Shown here: in pieces, positions 16,927-26,344 of the stretch
Position numbering within the stretch: position 1 is the stretch's first letter
Layout: every line of letters starts with the position of its first letter
NCBI RefSeq assembly: GCF_007988825.1
Contig: NZ_BJUW01000007.1
Span: forward strand, 115,755-179,754
Origin: Microbacterium aerolatum
Lineage (GTDB): Bacteria; Actinomycetota; Actinomycetes; Actinomycetales; Microbacteriaceae
Length of the DNA: 64,000 nucleotides
Direction of reading: 5' to 3'
The notes under the pieces: generated by a model
What the model was told of the DNA's origin: nothing
Database searches by the model: none
Seen by the model: only the letters and a program-made list of their open reading frames with translations
Program-made: the position numbers and the translations under genes

Positions 16927-16986
16927 CGGGAGCCCGGTGTTTGATCGCCATACGGGAGCCCGGCGTTTGAGCGGTCCCGCGGGACC
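16927..16986. repeat. Short tandem repeat and palindrome between modC and narI
   Basis: CGGGAGCCCGGTGTTTGATCG (16927-16947) recurs with two changes at 16953-16973, a 26-base period. It is followed by the perfect 14-base palindrome GGTCCCGCGGGACC at 16973-16986. Lying between convergent operons, the palindrome could act as a bidirectional terminator, though no T-tract follows. Confidence 0.5.
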
Positions 16987-17012
16987 TGAGCGGGCCGCTG
17001 GACGCGACGCCG

Positions 17013-17771
17013 CTAGGGGCGGCGGAGGCGGGCGGGGTCGGGCGGGGCGACCGGATCCCAGCCGCGCTTCGGATCGCGCGAGCCGCGGTGATCGTCGCGC
17101 GACCGGTACACGATGTACGGCCGGAACAGATACCCGACCGGCGCCGAGAACACGTGCACGAGTCTCGTGAACGGCCACAGCGCGAACAGCACGCACGCGG
17201 TGATCACATGCAGCTGGAACAGCAGCGGCACATCGACCATGAGCTCGGGGCGCGGACGGAAGATGATCATCTCGCGCATCCAGGGCGAGATCGTCTCGCG
17301 GTAGTGGAAGCCCGAGCCGAAGACCTGGTGCACGACCGTCGCCGCGGTGCCGAAGGCCAGCGTCGCTCCGAGGAACACGAACATGATCTTGTCCATCACC
17401 GTCGTGGCCAGGAAGACCGCCGGCACCGTGCGGCGTCGGAAGACGAGGATGGCGAGTCCGGCGAGCGTGAGGACGGCGGCGAACGTCCCGAGCACGGTCG
17501 CCCCGATGTGGTAGATCTCCTCGGTGATCCCGATCGCGTACAGCCATTCCCGCGGGATCAGCAGTCCGACGACGTGGCCGGCGATCACCATCAGGATGCC
17601 GAGGTGGAACATCGGCGAGCCCCACCGCAGCAGCCGGTTCTCGTACGTCTGCGACGACCTGGTGGTCCAGCCGAACTTGTCGTACCGGTACCGCCAGATG
17701 TGGCCGAGGATGAACACCGCCGCGCAGACGTACGGCAGCACCACCCACAGCAGGATCGGCATGGTGTTCAC
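17013..17771 (-). CDS. narI: Respiratory nitrate reductase gamma subunit
   Basis: This 252-residue membrane protein has about five segments and holds the two b hemes that pass quinol electrons to NarH. Histidines at conserved positions are in GSPMFHLGILMVIAGHVVG and in LLFQLHVITACVLFALWPFTRLVH. The GTG at 17771 (MNTMPILLW) overlaps the narJ stop in GTGA. It is the last gene of narGHJI. The C-terminal tail is charged and cytoplasmic. Confidence 0.95.
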   Translation of the reverse strand: MNTMPILLWVVLPYVCAAVFILGHIWRYRYDKFGWTTRSSQTYENRLLRWGSPMFHLGILMVIAGHVVGLLIPREWLYAIGITEEIYHIGATVLGTFAAVLTLAGLAILVFRRRTVPAVFLATTVMDKIMFVFLGATLAFGTAATVVHQVFGSGFHYRETISPWMREMIIFRPRPELMVDVPLLFQLHVITACVLFALWPFTRLVHVFSAPVGYLFRPYIVYRSRDDHRGSRDPKRGWDPVAPPDPARLRRP

Positions 17772-18484
17772 GGCTGCTCCCCCGTTCGCGAGGCTGACGT
17801 CCCGACCGCCCGGAACGCGGGCATGGGCAGGCTGAGTCCGACCGTTTCGGTCGGCGGTCCCTCGTTGACCAGCGCCAGCACGCGTTCGCGCGTGCGCTGG
17901 TCGACCTTCGGCAGGGACAGCGTGATCGCGCGCACGACATCCGCCCAGGGGCTGTCCATGCTCTCGAGGGCTGCGCGCAGCACCTCGATGCCCTCGCGGT
18001 GTGCGGCCAGCACTGCGTCGGCGACGTCGGACCGGGACCTCGCCGAGAACTCCAGCACCGCAGGAAGGTAGTCGGGCAGCTCTGCCGCGTCGAACTCCCA
18101 CCCCGCCGCCCGGTACGCATCCATGAAGGTGACCAGCGCCGTGCCGCGCCGGCGCGTGTCTCCGGTCGCGTAGTAGCTGAGATACAGCGAGCACTTGCGT
18201 TTGAGATCGAAGGTCGTGACGTACATCTTCTGCCAGGCGGAGGGCCCCGCCTCGCGCGCACTGCGGATGAACCGCTCCAGCGGCTCCGCGACCGTGGCGG
18301 GAAGTGACGCGGCGTTCGCTTCGAACACGTCGAGGCGGTCGAACCACTGCGCGTCCGGATAGTCGAGCAGCAGCGAGGCGAGCATGTGCACGGTGCTCCG
18401 CTGCGCAGCATCCAGCGTCGCAGGCGCGAGGGTGTCGGGCAGCTTCCGCTTCGGCGTCACGCGCGGCGGGAGGACGGTGCTCAC
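17768..18484 (-). CDS. narJ: Nitrate reductase molybdenum cofactor assembly chaperone
   Basis: This 238-residue TorD/NarJ-type chaperone binds apo-NarG and holds it for cofactor insertion; it is not part of the mature enzyme. Family features are the helical LASLLLDYPDAQWFDRLDVF start, TFDLKRKCSLYLSYYATGDTRRRG, and LPDYLPAVLEF. The GTG at 18484 overlaps the narH stop in GTGA, so it is translationally coupled to the beta subunit. Confidence 0.93.
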   Translation of the reverse strand: MSTVLPPRVTPKRKLPDTLAPATLDAAQRSTVHMLASLLLDYPDAQWFDRLDVFEANAASLPATVAEPLERFIRSAREAGPSAWQKMYVTTFDLKRKCSLYLSYYATGDTRRRGTALVTFMDAYRAAGWEFDAAELPDYLPAVLEFSARSRSDVADAVLAAHREGIEVLRAALESMDSPWADVVRAITLSLPKVDQRTRERVLALVNEGPPTETVGLSLPMPAFRAVGTSASRTGEQP

Positions 18485-20151
18485 GACTCGCCCTCGTAGG
18501 AGCGCTCTTCGGATCGATCGGTGGTCGGCGGGAACAGTCCCGTCGGGCTGCCGTTGCCGTCCCAGTTCAGCAGGTTGACGCGGCCGGAGGTGGACGGTTG
18601 GTCGGCGGTCTGGCGGTCGGCGAGAGCGTGGAAGTTCTCCACCGCGACCGGGACGGCCGAGCCGCTGGCCGCTCCGAACGGTCCGCCTGCGCCACCCATC
18701 CCCGGCCCGCCGTCGAAGTCGAGCGAGCACGCCATCTCCTCGAGATCGTGCGCCTGCTCGGAGTGCGCAGCGGGGATCACGTAGCGCTCCTCGTACTTCG
18801 CGATCGCGAGCAGCCGGTACATCTCCTCGATCTCGCGACCGGTCATGCCGACCGCCTGCGCGATCCGTTCGTCGCGCTCGTCGTCGATGCTGATCCCGCG
18901 CATGTACGAACGCATCGCAGCGAGCTTGCGCAGCGACTCGTCGACCGGTGCGACGTCGCCCGCCGTGAACAGCTCGGCGAGATACCCGATCGGGATGCGC
19001 AGTTTGTCGATCGCGGCGAAGAGCGTCCTGGCATCCTCGCCGTCGTTTCCGGAACCGCTGACCACGTCGACCACGGGCGACAGCGGCGGGATGTACCAGA
19101 CCATCGGCATCGTGCGGTACTCCGGGTGCAGCGGCAGGGCCACCTTGTAGTCATGGATCAGGCGCCACACGGGGCTCCGCTGCGCGGCCTCGATCCAGTC
19201 CTCCGGGATGCCACCCTCTCTTGCCGCCTCGATGACCGCGGGGTCGTGCGGGTCGAGCAGCACCGATCGCTGCGCGTCGAGCAGCTCGTGCTCGTCCTCG
19301 ACTGCTGCCGCCTCTGCGACGCGGTCGGCGTCGTACAGCACCAGGCCCAGGTAGCGCAGTCGGCCGACGCAGGTCTCCGAGCAGACGGTGGGAAGCCCGA
19401 CCTCGATGCGCGGATAGCACATCGTGCACTTCTCCGCCTTGCCGGTCTTGTGGTTGAAGTAGACCTTCTTATAGGGGCATCCCGACACGCACATCCGCCA
19501 GCCGCGGCAGGCGTCTTGATCGACGAGGACGATGCCGTCCTCCGCGCGCTTGTACATCGCGCCGGAGGGGCAGGATGCCACGCAGGAAGGGTTCAGGCAG
19601 TGCTCGCAGATCCGCGGCAGGTAGAACATGAAGGCCTGTTCGAACTCGGCCTTCACCTCTTCGCTCATCTTCTGCAGGATCGGATCCTCGTGCATCGTCT
19701 CGATCGAGCCGCCGAGGTCGTCGTCCCAGTTCGCCGACCAGGACACCTTCATGTCCTTGCCGGTGATCAGGCTCTTCGGGCGTGCCACTGGCGTGTGGTC
19801 GCCACTGGGGGCGTTGACGAGCATGTCGTAGTCGTAGGTCCACGGCTCGTAGTAGTCGTCGATCTCGGGCAGCTTGGGGTTGGAGAAGATGCGTGCGAGC
19901 TTCGCCAGGCGACCGCCGCTGCGCAGCTGCAGACGGCCGCGCTTGTTGCGCACCCACCCGCCGCCCCACTTCTCCTGGTTCTCGTAGCCGCGTGGGTACC
20001 CCACGCCCGGCCGGGTCTCCACGTTGTTGAACCAGACGTACTCCACGCCGGTTCGGTTCGTCCACGCCTGCTTGCAGGTGACGGAGCAGGTGTGGCATCC
20101 GATGCACTTGTCGAGGTTCATCACCATCGACATCTGGGCCATGACCTTCAT
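18481..20151 (-). CDS. narH: Respiratory nitrate reductase beta (iron-sulfur) subunit
   Basis: This 556-residue protein carries four iron-sulfur clusters between NarI and NarG. The first cysteine group is KCIGCHTCSVTCKQAW (Cys 16, 19, 22, 26). RICEHCLNPSCVASCP follows, then CRGWRMCVSGCPYKK with the tryptophan that replaces a cysteine at the 3Fe-4S cluster, then CTMCYPRIEVGLPTVCSETC. The C-terminal extension after the conserved core is Gly/Pro-rich and makes it longer than the roughly 510-residue E. coli protein. Its start overlaps the narG stop in ATGA. Confidence 0.96.
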   Translation of the reverse strand: MKVMAQMSMVMNLDKCIGCHTCSVTCKQAWTNRTGVEYVWFNNVETRPGVGYPRGYENQEKWGGGWVRNKRGRLQLRSGGRLAKLARIFSNPKLPEIDDYYEPWTYDYDMLVNAPSGDHTPVARPKSLITGKDMKVSWSANWDDDLGGSIETMHEDPILQKMSEEVKAEFEQAFMFYLPRICEHCLNPSCVASCPSGAMYKRAEDGIVLVDQDACRGWRMCVSGCPYKKVYFNHKTGKAEKCTMCYPRIEVGLPTVCSETCVGRLRYLGLVLYDADRVAEAAAVEDEHELLDAQRSVLLDPHDPAVIEAAREGGIPEDWIEAAQRSPVWRLIHDYKVALPLHPEYRTMPMVWYIPPLSPVVDVVSGSGNDGEDARTLFAAIDKLRIPIGYLAELFTAGDVAPVDESLRKLAAMRSYMRGISIDDERDERIAQAVGMTGREIEEMYRLLAIAKYEERYVIPAAHSEQAHDLEEMACSLDFDGGPGMGGAGGPFGAASGSAVPVAVENFHALADRQTADQPSTSGRVNLLNWDGNGSPTGLFPPTTDRSEERSYEGES

Positions 20152-23100
20152 CGGTACTGCACCTCCTGGCTGCGGCGGCGGATGGTGGTGACCTCGTCGC
20201 GCTGGTTTCCGGTCGGGCCGAGATAGTTGAACGCCCAGGCGAGCTGCGCGTAACCGCCGATGAGGTGGCTGGGTTTGAGGAGGATGCGGGTGAGCGAGTT
20301 GTGGATGCCGCCGCGCAGGCCGCTCGTCTCCGAGAGCGGCACATCCACCGTCCGATCCTTCGCGTGGTACATGTACACGGTTCCCTCCGGCATCCGGTGC
20401 GACACGTTCGCTCGCGCGACGACGACTCCGTTGCGGTTGTACGACTCGATCCAGTCGTTGTCGCGCACGCCGATCTTCGCGGCATCCTGCGGGCTCATCC
20501 AGATCGTGGGACCGCCGCGGGAGAGCGACAGCATGAACAGGTTGTCCTGGTATTCGGAGTGGATCGACCACTTGGAATGCGGGGTCAGGTAGCGGACGGC
20601 CACCTCGGTCGCCGTGCTGGTGCCTGGGATCTCATCGCCGAACAGGCGGTGCATGTCCAGCGGCGGCCGGTAGATCGGCAGCGTCTCGCCGAGCTCGTCC
20701 ATCCAGTCGTGGTCGAGATAGAAGTGCTGGCGCCCCGTGAGGGTGTGCCAGGGCTTCAGGTGCTCGACGTTGATCGCGAACGCGGTGTAGCGGCGCCCGC
20801 CGTGCTCGGATCCCGACCACTCCGGCGAGGTGATGACGCTGCGCGGCTGCACCGAGACGTCGGTGAACGAGAGATGCGTGCCCTCGTGCTCGTCGGCGAG
20901 GAACGCCATCTCCTGCCCGGTGTGCTTCTCGAGCGCCTTGAACCCCTGCACGGCGAGCCGGCCGTTGCTCGTGCCCGACATCGCGAGGATCAGCTCGCAC
21001 GCGCGCTTGTCCGAGTCCAGCCGGACGGAGCCTGCGTACGGGCCGCTGGTCACCGTGCCGTTGACGCGGCCCAGCCGTTCGATCTCGGGCTCCGCGTGAT
21101 ACGTGATGCCCTTCGTCGTGAGGCCCAGCTTCTCGGTGAGCGGCCCGAGGGCCTTCCACCGCTCGGCCAGGTTCGGATAATCCCGCTCGACGACGATCAG
21201 CTTCGGCATCGTCACACCCGGAACGCGCGGCAGATCCTCCACCCGCCCGTGCGGCGTGGCCATCGCATCAGGAGTGTCATGCTGCAGAGGCGCCGCGACC
21301 AGGTCGCGGCGGACGCCGAGGTGCGTGCGCGCCATCTCGCTGAACTTCTCGGCCAGGATCCGGAACGTCTCGAAGTCGGTCTTCGTCTGCCAGGGCGGAG
21401 CGATCGCCGGGTTGAAGGCGTGGATGAACGGGTGCATGTCCGTCGAGGACAGATCGTGCTTCTCGTACCAGGTGGCCGCCGGCAGCACGATGTCGCTGAA
21501 CAGCGTGGTGCTGGTCATGCGGAAGTCGGCCGTCATCAGCAGGTCGAGCTTGCCCTCCGGCGCCTTCTCGCGCCACGTCATGCTCGCGGGCCGCGCATCG
21601 GGAGCGGCTTCGGATGCCCGTACGGCCGCATCGGTTCCGAGCAGATGCTTGAGGAAGTACTCGTTGCCCTTGCCGGAGGAGCCCAGTACGTTGGCACGCC
21701 AGATGTTCATGACGCGGGGGAAGTTCGCCGGATCGTCCGGGTCCTCCACGGCGAACCGCAGCGTCCCCTCGTTGAGGCTGTCGACGACGTGCGCGGCCGG
21801 CTCCTTGCCGACGGCATCGGCCTCGTCGACGAGATCGAGGGGGTTGCGGTCGAAGGTCGGGTAGCTCGGCATCCACCCGCGCTGCACGGACTCGACGAGG
21901 CAGTCGGCCGTGGTGCGTCCCGCGAACCGGCCGGTTCCCAGCGGGGAGGACAGCTGGTCCGCCGGCAGACCGTCGTAGCGCCACTGGTCGGTGGCGAGGT
22001 AGAAGAACGCCGTGCCGATGGTGTGCCGCGGAGGGCGGCCCCAGTCGGCGGCCGAGGCGTACTGCTGGTAGCCGGTGATCGGCCGCACCTTCTCCTGGCC
22101 GACGTAGTGCGCCCATCCGCCGCCGTTCACGCCCTGGCATCCGGTCATCGTGGTCAGCGCGAGGAACGTGCGGTAGATGGTGTCCGAGTGGAACCAGTGG
22201 TTGGTGCCTGCACCCATCAGGATCATCGAGCGCCCGCCGGAGCGATCCGCGTTGTCGGCGAACTCGCGGGCGATGCGGATCGCCTGCTCCGCCGGCACCG
22301 AGGTGTGCTCCTGCTGCCAGGCGGGGGTCCCGGGTGTGGACGCGTCCTCGTAATCCGCCGGCCACTGCCCCGGCAGGCCGGGACGGCTCACGCCGTACTG
22401 CGCGAGCATGAGGTCGAACACCGTGGTGACCGTCTTGCCGGCGATGGTGCGCACCGGCACGCCGCGGACCACGACGCCCGAACCGCCGGCGTGCTCCTGG
22501 CCTGGCTCCGGGTCGAGATCGAACCGCGGCAGGCGCAGCTCGGCGGCCTCGCCCGTCCACTGCGGCAGGTCGGCGACCGACAGGGGCGGGACGACACCGC
22601 CGAGGTCGAGGTTCCAGCGCCCCTCGTCCTCGGGGCTGAACCGGTGGCCCAGTGATCCGTTGGGCACCACCGGGGCGCCGGCGGCATCCATCAGCACCGG
22701 CTTGAAGTCGGCGCGCGCCTGCTCGGCGGCGGCGCCGTCGAGATCCGATGCCGTGACGAACTTGCCGGGGACGAAGCCCTCGCCGCGCTGCTCGAGCTCG
22801 ACGAGGAACGGGGCGTCGGTGTACCGGCGCATGTAGTCCTGGAAGCGCGTCGTGCGCCGCTGCACGAAGTGCTCGCGCAGGATGACGTGCCCCATCGCGA
22901 AGGCGAGGGCTGCGTCGGTGCCCGGGTGGGGTGCGACCCACTCGTCGGCGAACTTGGTGTTGTCGGTGTAGTCCGGTGAGACCGTGATGACCTTCTGGCC
23001 GCGGTAACGGGCCTCGGCCATGAAGTGTGCGTCGGGGGTGCGGGTGACCGGCACGTTCGAGCCCCACATGATGAGGTATCCCGCGTTCCACCAGTCCGCG

Positions 23101-23870
23101 GACTCCGGAACGTCAGTCTGATCGCCGAAGACCTGCGGACTCGCCACCGGAAGGTCGGCGTACCAGTCGTAGAACGACAGCATCGTGCCGCCGAGAAGGT
23201 TCATGAACCGTGAGCCCGCGCCGTGCGAGACCATCGACATCGCGGGGATGGGCGAGAAGCCGGCGACCCGGTCGGGGCCGTACGTCTTCACGGTGTGCAC
23301 GTGCGCTGCCGCCGCCACCTCCATGACCTCGTCCCACGTCGTGCGCACGAGCCCGCCCTTGCCGCGCACGCGCTTGTAGGACGCCGCCTTCTCCGGGTCC
23401 TCGACGATCGATGCCCAGGCGTCAACGGGGTCGGGATGCTGCGCCTTCGCGGCACGGTACAGCTGCGCGAGCGTGTCACGGATGTACGGATAGCGGACCC
23501 TGGTCGGCGAGTAGGTGTACCAGCTGAACGCCGCGCCGCGGGGGCAGCCGCGGGGTTCGTACTCGGGCGAATCCGGACCGACGGACGGGTAGTCCGTCTG
23601 CTGCGCCTCCCACGTGATGATGCCGTCTTTGACGTAGACCTTCCACGAGCACGACCCGGTGCAGTTGACGCCGTGCGTCGAGCGCACCACCTTGTCGTGC
23701 GACCAGCGATCCCGGTAGAACGCATCGCCCGATCTGCCGCCCTGGAGGAACACCGACCGCAGGTCCTCGGAGGTCTCTCCCGGACGTACGAAGCGGCCCA
23801 TGTTCAGAAGTGCATCTGCGAGCGGGCCGTCCGTCGCCGGTGCTCCGTCAGTGCGGATGCCGGGGGTCAT
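20148..23870 (-). CDS. narG: Respiratory nitrate reductase alpha (catalytic) subunit
   Basis: This 1240-residue molybdopterin guanine dinucleotide enzyme reduces nitrate to nitrite on the cytoplasmic face; length matches E. coli NarG (1247). The FS0 cluster ligands are His66, Cys70, Cys74 and Cys109 (STHGVNCTGSCSWK ... RGCPRG). The stretch LSFYDWYADLP carries the aspartate that coordinates molybdenum. No twin-arginine signal of periplasmic enzymes is present. GGAAGGAG precedes the ATG. It leads narGHJI, divergent from narK across 172 bases. Confidence 0.97.
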   Translation of the reverse strand: MTPGIRTDGAPATDGPLADALLNMGRFVRPGETSEDLRSVFLQGGRSGDAFYRDRWSHDKVVRSTHGVNCTGSCSWKVYVKDGIITWEAQQTDYPSVGPDSPEYEPRGCPRGAAFSWYTYSPTRVRYPYIRDTLAQLYRAAKAQHPDPVDAWASIVEDPEKAASYKRVRGKGGLVRTTWDEVMEVAAAAHVHTVKTYGPDRVAGFSPIPAMSMVSHGAGSRFMNLLGGTMLSFYDWYADLPVASPQVFGDQTDVPESADWWNAGYLIMWGSNVPVTRTPDAHFMAEARYRGQKVITVSPDYTDNTKFADEWVAPHPGTDAALAFAMGHVILREHFVQRRTTRFQDYMRRYTDAPFLVELEQRGEGFVPGKFVTASDLDGAAAEQARADFKPVLMDAAGAPVVPNGSLGHRFSPEDEGRWNLDLGGVVPPLSVADLPQWTGEAAELRLPRFDLDPEPGQEHAGGSGVVVRGVPVRTIAGKTVTTVFDLMLAQYGVSRPGLPGQWPADYEDASTPGTPAWQQEHTSVPAEQAIRIAREFADNADRSGGRSMILMGAGTNHWFHSDTIYRTFLALTTMTGCQGVNGGGWAHYVGQEKVRPITGYQQYASAADWGRPPRHTIGTAFFYLATDQWRYDGLPADQLSSPLGTGRFAGRTTADCLVESVQRGWMPSYPTFDRNPLDLVDEADAVGKEPAAHVVDSLNEGTLRFAVEDPDDPANFPRVMNIWRANVLGSSGKGNEYFLKHLLGTDAAVRASEAAPDARPASMTWREKAPEGKLDLLMTADFRMTSTTLFSDIVLPAATWYEKHDLSSTDMHPFIHAFNPAIAPPWQTKTDFETFRILAEKFSEMARTHLGVRRDLVAAPLQHDTPDAMATPHGRVEDLPRVPGVTMPKLIVVERDYPNLAERWKALGPLTEKLGLTTKGITYHAEPEIERLGRVNGTVTSGPYAGSVRLDSDKRACELILAMSGTSNGRLAVQGFKALEKHTGQEMAFLADEHEGTHLSFTDVSVQPRSVITSPEWSGSEHGGRRYTAFAINVEHLKPWHTLTGRQHFYLDHDWMDELGETLPIYRPPLDMHRLFGDEIPGTSTATEVAVRYLTPHSKWSIHSEYQDNLFMLSLSRGGPTIWMSPQDAAKIGVRDNDWIESYNRNGVVVARANVSHRMPEGTVYMYHAKDRTVDVPLSETSGLRGGIHNSLTRILLKPSHLIGGYAQLAWAFNYLGPTGNQRDEVTTIRRRSQEVQYR

Positions 23871-23908
23871 ATGGGCTCCTTCCGGAGAACGCCTGTTAAC
23901 CCAGCATC

Positions 23909-23924
23909 ATGCCGTGCGAGGCAT
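23909..23924. promoter_or_regulatory. Dyad in the narG-narK divergent intergenic region
   Basis: ATGCCGTGCGAGGCAT has perfect 5-base arms around GTGCGA and lies about 40 bases before narG and 120 before narK. It may be an operator for nitrate or oxygen control. No FNR-like TTGAT-N4-ATCAA site is present. Confidence 0.3.
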
Positions 23925-24042
23925 CGGTCTACAAGGGTGGGCCGGTTTTATTCGAGTCGATGGCGATCGGATTTGAAACGGCCTCGGCTCTGGTCAGCGT
24001 ACGGAGGTGCCGCTACTCTCGCCGGTAGCGAAAGGATGCGAG

Positions 24043-25269
24043 ATGACTGCTCCGAGCACGCGCGCCGGCACTCCGTCCGAGGCCTCACTGCGAGGCGGAC
24101 TCGGCCAGGTTCTGCTGGCCACGCTGGCCTCGACGATCGGCTTCTGGGCGTGGATGTCGATCTCGCCGCTGCAGCAGACCTACGCCACCGAGATGGGGTT
24201 GGACGAGGGACAGATCTCGCTCATGCTCGCCACCCCGGTGCTCGTCGGCGCGCTCGGGCGCATCGTGATCGGCGCCATGACGGACCGGTTCGGCGGACGC
24301 ATCATGTTCACCGCCGTGCTGCTGCTGTCCGCACCCGCCGTGCTGCTGGTCGCTCTCGCCGGCAGCATCCAGAGCTTCCCGCTGCTGATCATCTCCGGCT
24401 TCTACCTCGGTGTCGCCGGAACGATCTTCGCGGTCGGCGTCCCTTTCTCGGGCGCCTGGTTCCCGCCCGAGCGCCGCGGCTTCGCCACCGGCGTGTTCGG
24501 CATGGGCATGATCGGCACCGCCGTCTCGGCGCTGGCGACGCCCGGGCTGGCCGACTCGATCGGGTATCTGCCGACGCACTTCGTCATCGCCGGCGCGCTG
24601 GTGGTGATGGCCGCGCTGGTGTGGTTCCTGATGCGCGAATCGCCGGTGTGGGAGGCGAACAACGAGCGCCTGGTGCCGAAGGTCATCGGCGCCCTGAAGC
24701 TGCCGGTGACGTGGGAGATGGCGTTCCTCTACGGGATCGTCTTCGGCGGATTCGTGGCGTTCTCGAACTTCCTGCCGAAGTACCTCACCACGATCTACCC
24801 GGATGAGGTCGACGCGCTCGGCGCCGGCGCACGCACTGCCCTGTTCGCCGCCGCGGCCGTGGTGGCCCGCCCCATCGGCGGCGTCCTCGCCGACCGCCTC
24901 GGGCCGAAGATCGTGTCGCTGGTGTCCCTGGGCGGCATCGTCTCGCTCGCGTACATCGTCGGCCAGCAGCCCCCGGAGGGGATCGTCACGGGCGTGACGT
25001 TCATCCTGATGGCGGCCGCGATGGGGCTGGGGATGGGCGCGGTGTTCGCCTGGATCGGCCCGTCCACCCCGAAGGAGAAGGTGGGCGCCGTGAGCGGCGT
25101 CGTCGCAGCGGCCGGCGGCCTCGGCGGTTACTTCCCGCCACTGGTGATGGGCGCCACGTACAGTCCGGAGACGAACTCGTACTCCCTGGGTCTGTGGCTG
25201 CTGGTGATCGTCGGCGCATTCGCGCTGGTCGTCGCCGGGATGCTGCGCGACGTGGGCAGGAAGTCCTGA
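24043..25269 (+). CDS. narK: Nitrate/nitrite transporter, MFS NarK family
   Basis: This 408-residue, 12-segment MFS protein has GRIVIGAMTDRFGGR as the loop 2-3 motif, and the nitrate-signature glycine stretches FYLGVAGTIFAVGVPFSGAWFP and GVVAAAGGLGGYFPPLVMG. It imports nitrate or exchanges it for nitrite for the adjacent NarGHI. I chose the ATG at 24043, six bases after AAAGGA, over an in-frame GTG 36 bases upstream. It is two bases from moaA, so transport and cofactor synthesis are probably co-transcribed. Confidence 0.94.
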   Translation: MTAPSTRAGTPSEASLRGGLGQVLLATLASTIGFWAWMSISPLQQTYATEMGLDEGQISLMLATPVLVGALGRIVIGAMTDRFGGRIMFTAVLLLSAPAVLLVALAGSIQSFPLLIISGFYLGVAGTIFAVGVPFSGAWFPPERRGFATGVFGMGMIGTAVSALATPGLADSIGYLPTHFVIAGALVVMAALVWFLMRESPVWEANNERLVPKVIGALKLPVTWEMAFLYGIVFGGFVAFSNFLPKYLTTIYPDEVDALGAGARTALFAAAAVVARPIGGVLADRLGPKIVSLVSLGGIVSLAYIVGQQPPEGIVTGVTFILMAAAMGLGMGAVFAWIGPSTPKEKVGAVSGVVAAAGGLGGYFPPLVMGATYSPETNSYSLGLWLLVIVGAFALVVAGMLRDVGRKS

Positions 25270-25271
25270 CG

Positions 25272-26342
25272 ATGACCGCTGTTCCCGTCAGCATCCAGAC
25301 CGCTCCCCCGGCATCCACCGGCCTCGGAGCGGCGCGGATGCCGTCGACGGGAGCGCTCCTCGACACGCACGGCCGGGTGCACCGCGACCTGCGCATCTCG
25401 CTGACCGACCGCTGCTCGCTGCGCTGCACGTACTGCATGCCGGAGCAGGGCAACGAATGGCTGGCGCGGGAGTCGATCCTGTCGACCGACGAGATCGTGC
25501 GGATCGCGCAGGTCGCCGCGGATGCCGGGATCACGACGTTCCGGCTGACCGGCGGAGAGCCGCTGCTGCGGCGCGACATCGTCGACGTGGTGCGCCGTCT
25601 CGCGGCCATCCAGTCGCCCGACGGTCCGGTGCAGGTCGCGATGACCACCAACGGCATCGTGCTCGCCGAGCATCTGGATGCGCTCATCGACGCCGGGCTG
25701 TCGCGCCTGAACATCTCGATCGACACGCTGCAGCGCGACCGGTTCGCGGCTCTCACCCGTCGTGATCGGCTGGACGACGTGCTGCGCGGGGTCGCCGCTG
25801 CCGCGGCATCCGGTCTGCGTCCGCTGAAGCTGAACACGGTGGCGATGCGCGGAGTGAACGACGACGAGATCGTCGACCTCGTCTCGTTCGCGACCGAGCA
25901 CGGGGCGGAGCTGCGGTTCATCGAGCAGATGCCGTTGGATGCCGGGCACACCTGGAGCCGGTCGGAGATGGTCACCCGCGACGAGATCCTGGCGGCGCTG
26001 TCCGAGCGCTGGTCGCTGACGGCGGTGCCCGGCCGCGGCGGCGCGCCGGCCGAGCGGTGGATGCTGGACGGCGGCCCCGCGACGGTGGGCGTGATCGCAT
26101 CCGTCACCGCCCCGTTCTGCGGTGCGTGCGACCGGTTGAGGCTGACCGCGGACGGTCAGCTGCGCAACTGCCTGTTCTCGACGCACGAGTTCGATCTGCT
26201 GCCCACGCTGCGCAGCGGAGCCCCCGACGTGTCGATCGATGACGCCTTGCGGCGTTGCATCTGGGCCAAGCTTCCAGGGCACGCGATCAACGACCCGTCG
26301 TTCCTGCAGCCCGATCGCGGGATGAACGCGATCGGCGGCTGA
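25272..26342 (+). CDS. moaA: GTP 3',8-cyclase (radical SAM), first step of molybdopterin synthesis
   Basis: This 356-residue radical SAM enzyme has the SAM cluster motif CSLRCTYCMPEQG at about residues 45-57, the TGGEPLLRRD block, and a C-terminal second cluster in APFCGACDRLRLTADGQLRNCLF. The usual C-terminal Gly-Gly is present (NAIGG). It begins after narK with two bases between stop and ATG. It supplies the substrate for MoaC, encoded in the other arm of the island. Confidence 0.96.
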   Translation: MTAVPVSIQTAPPASTGLGAARMPSTGALLDTHGRVHRDLRISLTDRCSLRCTYCMPEQGNEWLARESILSTDEIVRIAQVAADAGITTFRLTGGEPLLRRDIVDVVRRLAAIQSPDGPVQVAMTTNGIVLAEHLDALIDAGLSRLNISIDTLQRDRFAALTRRDRLDDVLRGVAAAAASGLRPLKLNTVAMRGVNDDEIVDLVSFATEHGAELRFIEQMPLDAGHTWSRSEMVTRDEILAALSERWSLTAVPGRGGAPAERWMLDGGPATVGVIASVTAPFCGACDRLRLTADGQLRNCLFSTHEFDLLPTLRSGAPDVSIDDALRRCIWAKLPGHAINDPSFLQPDRGMNAIGG

Positions 26343-26344
26343 GG

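Noticed and set aside
20265..22655. 796-codon open frame opposite narG
   Set aside because: Arg/His/Gly-rich shadow of narG; no start signal and no family features.
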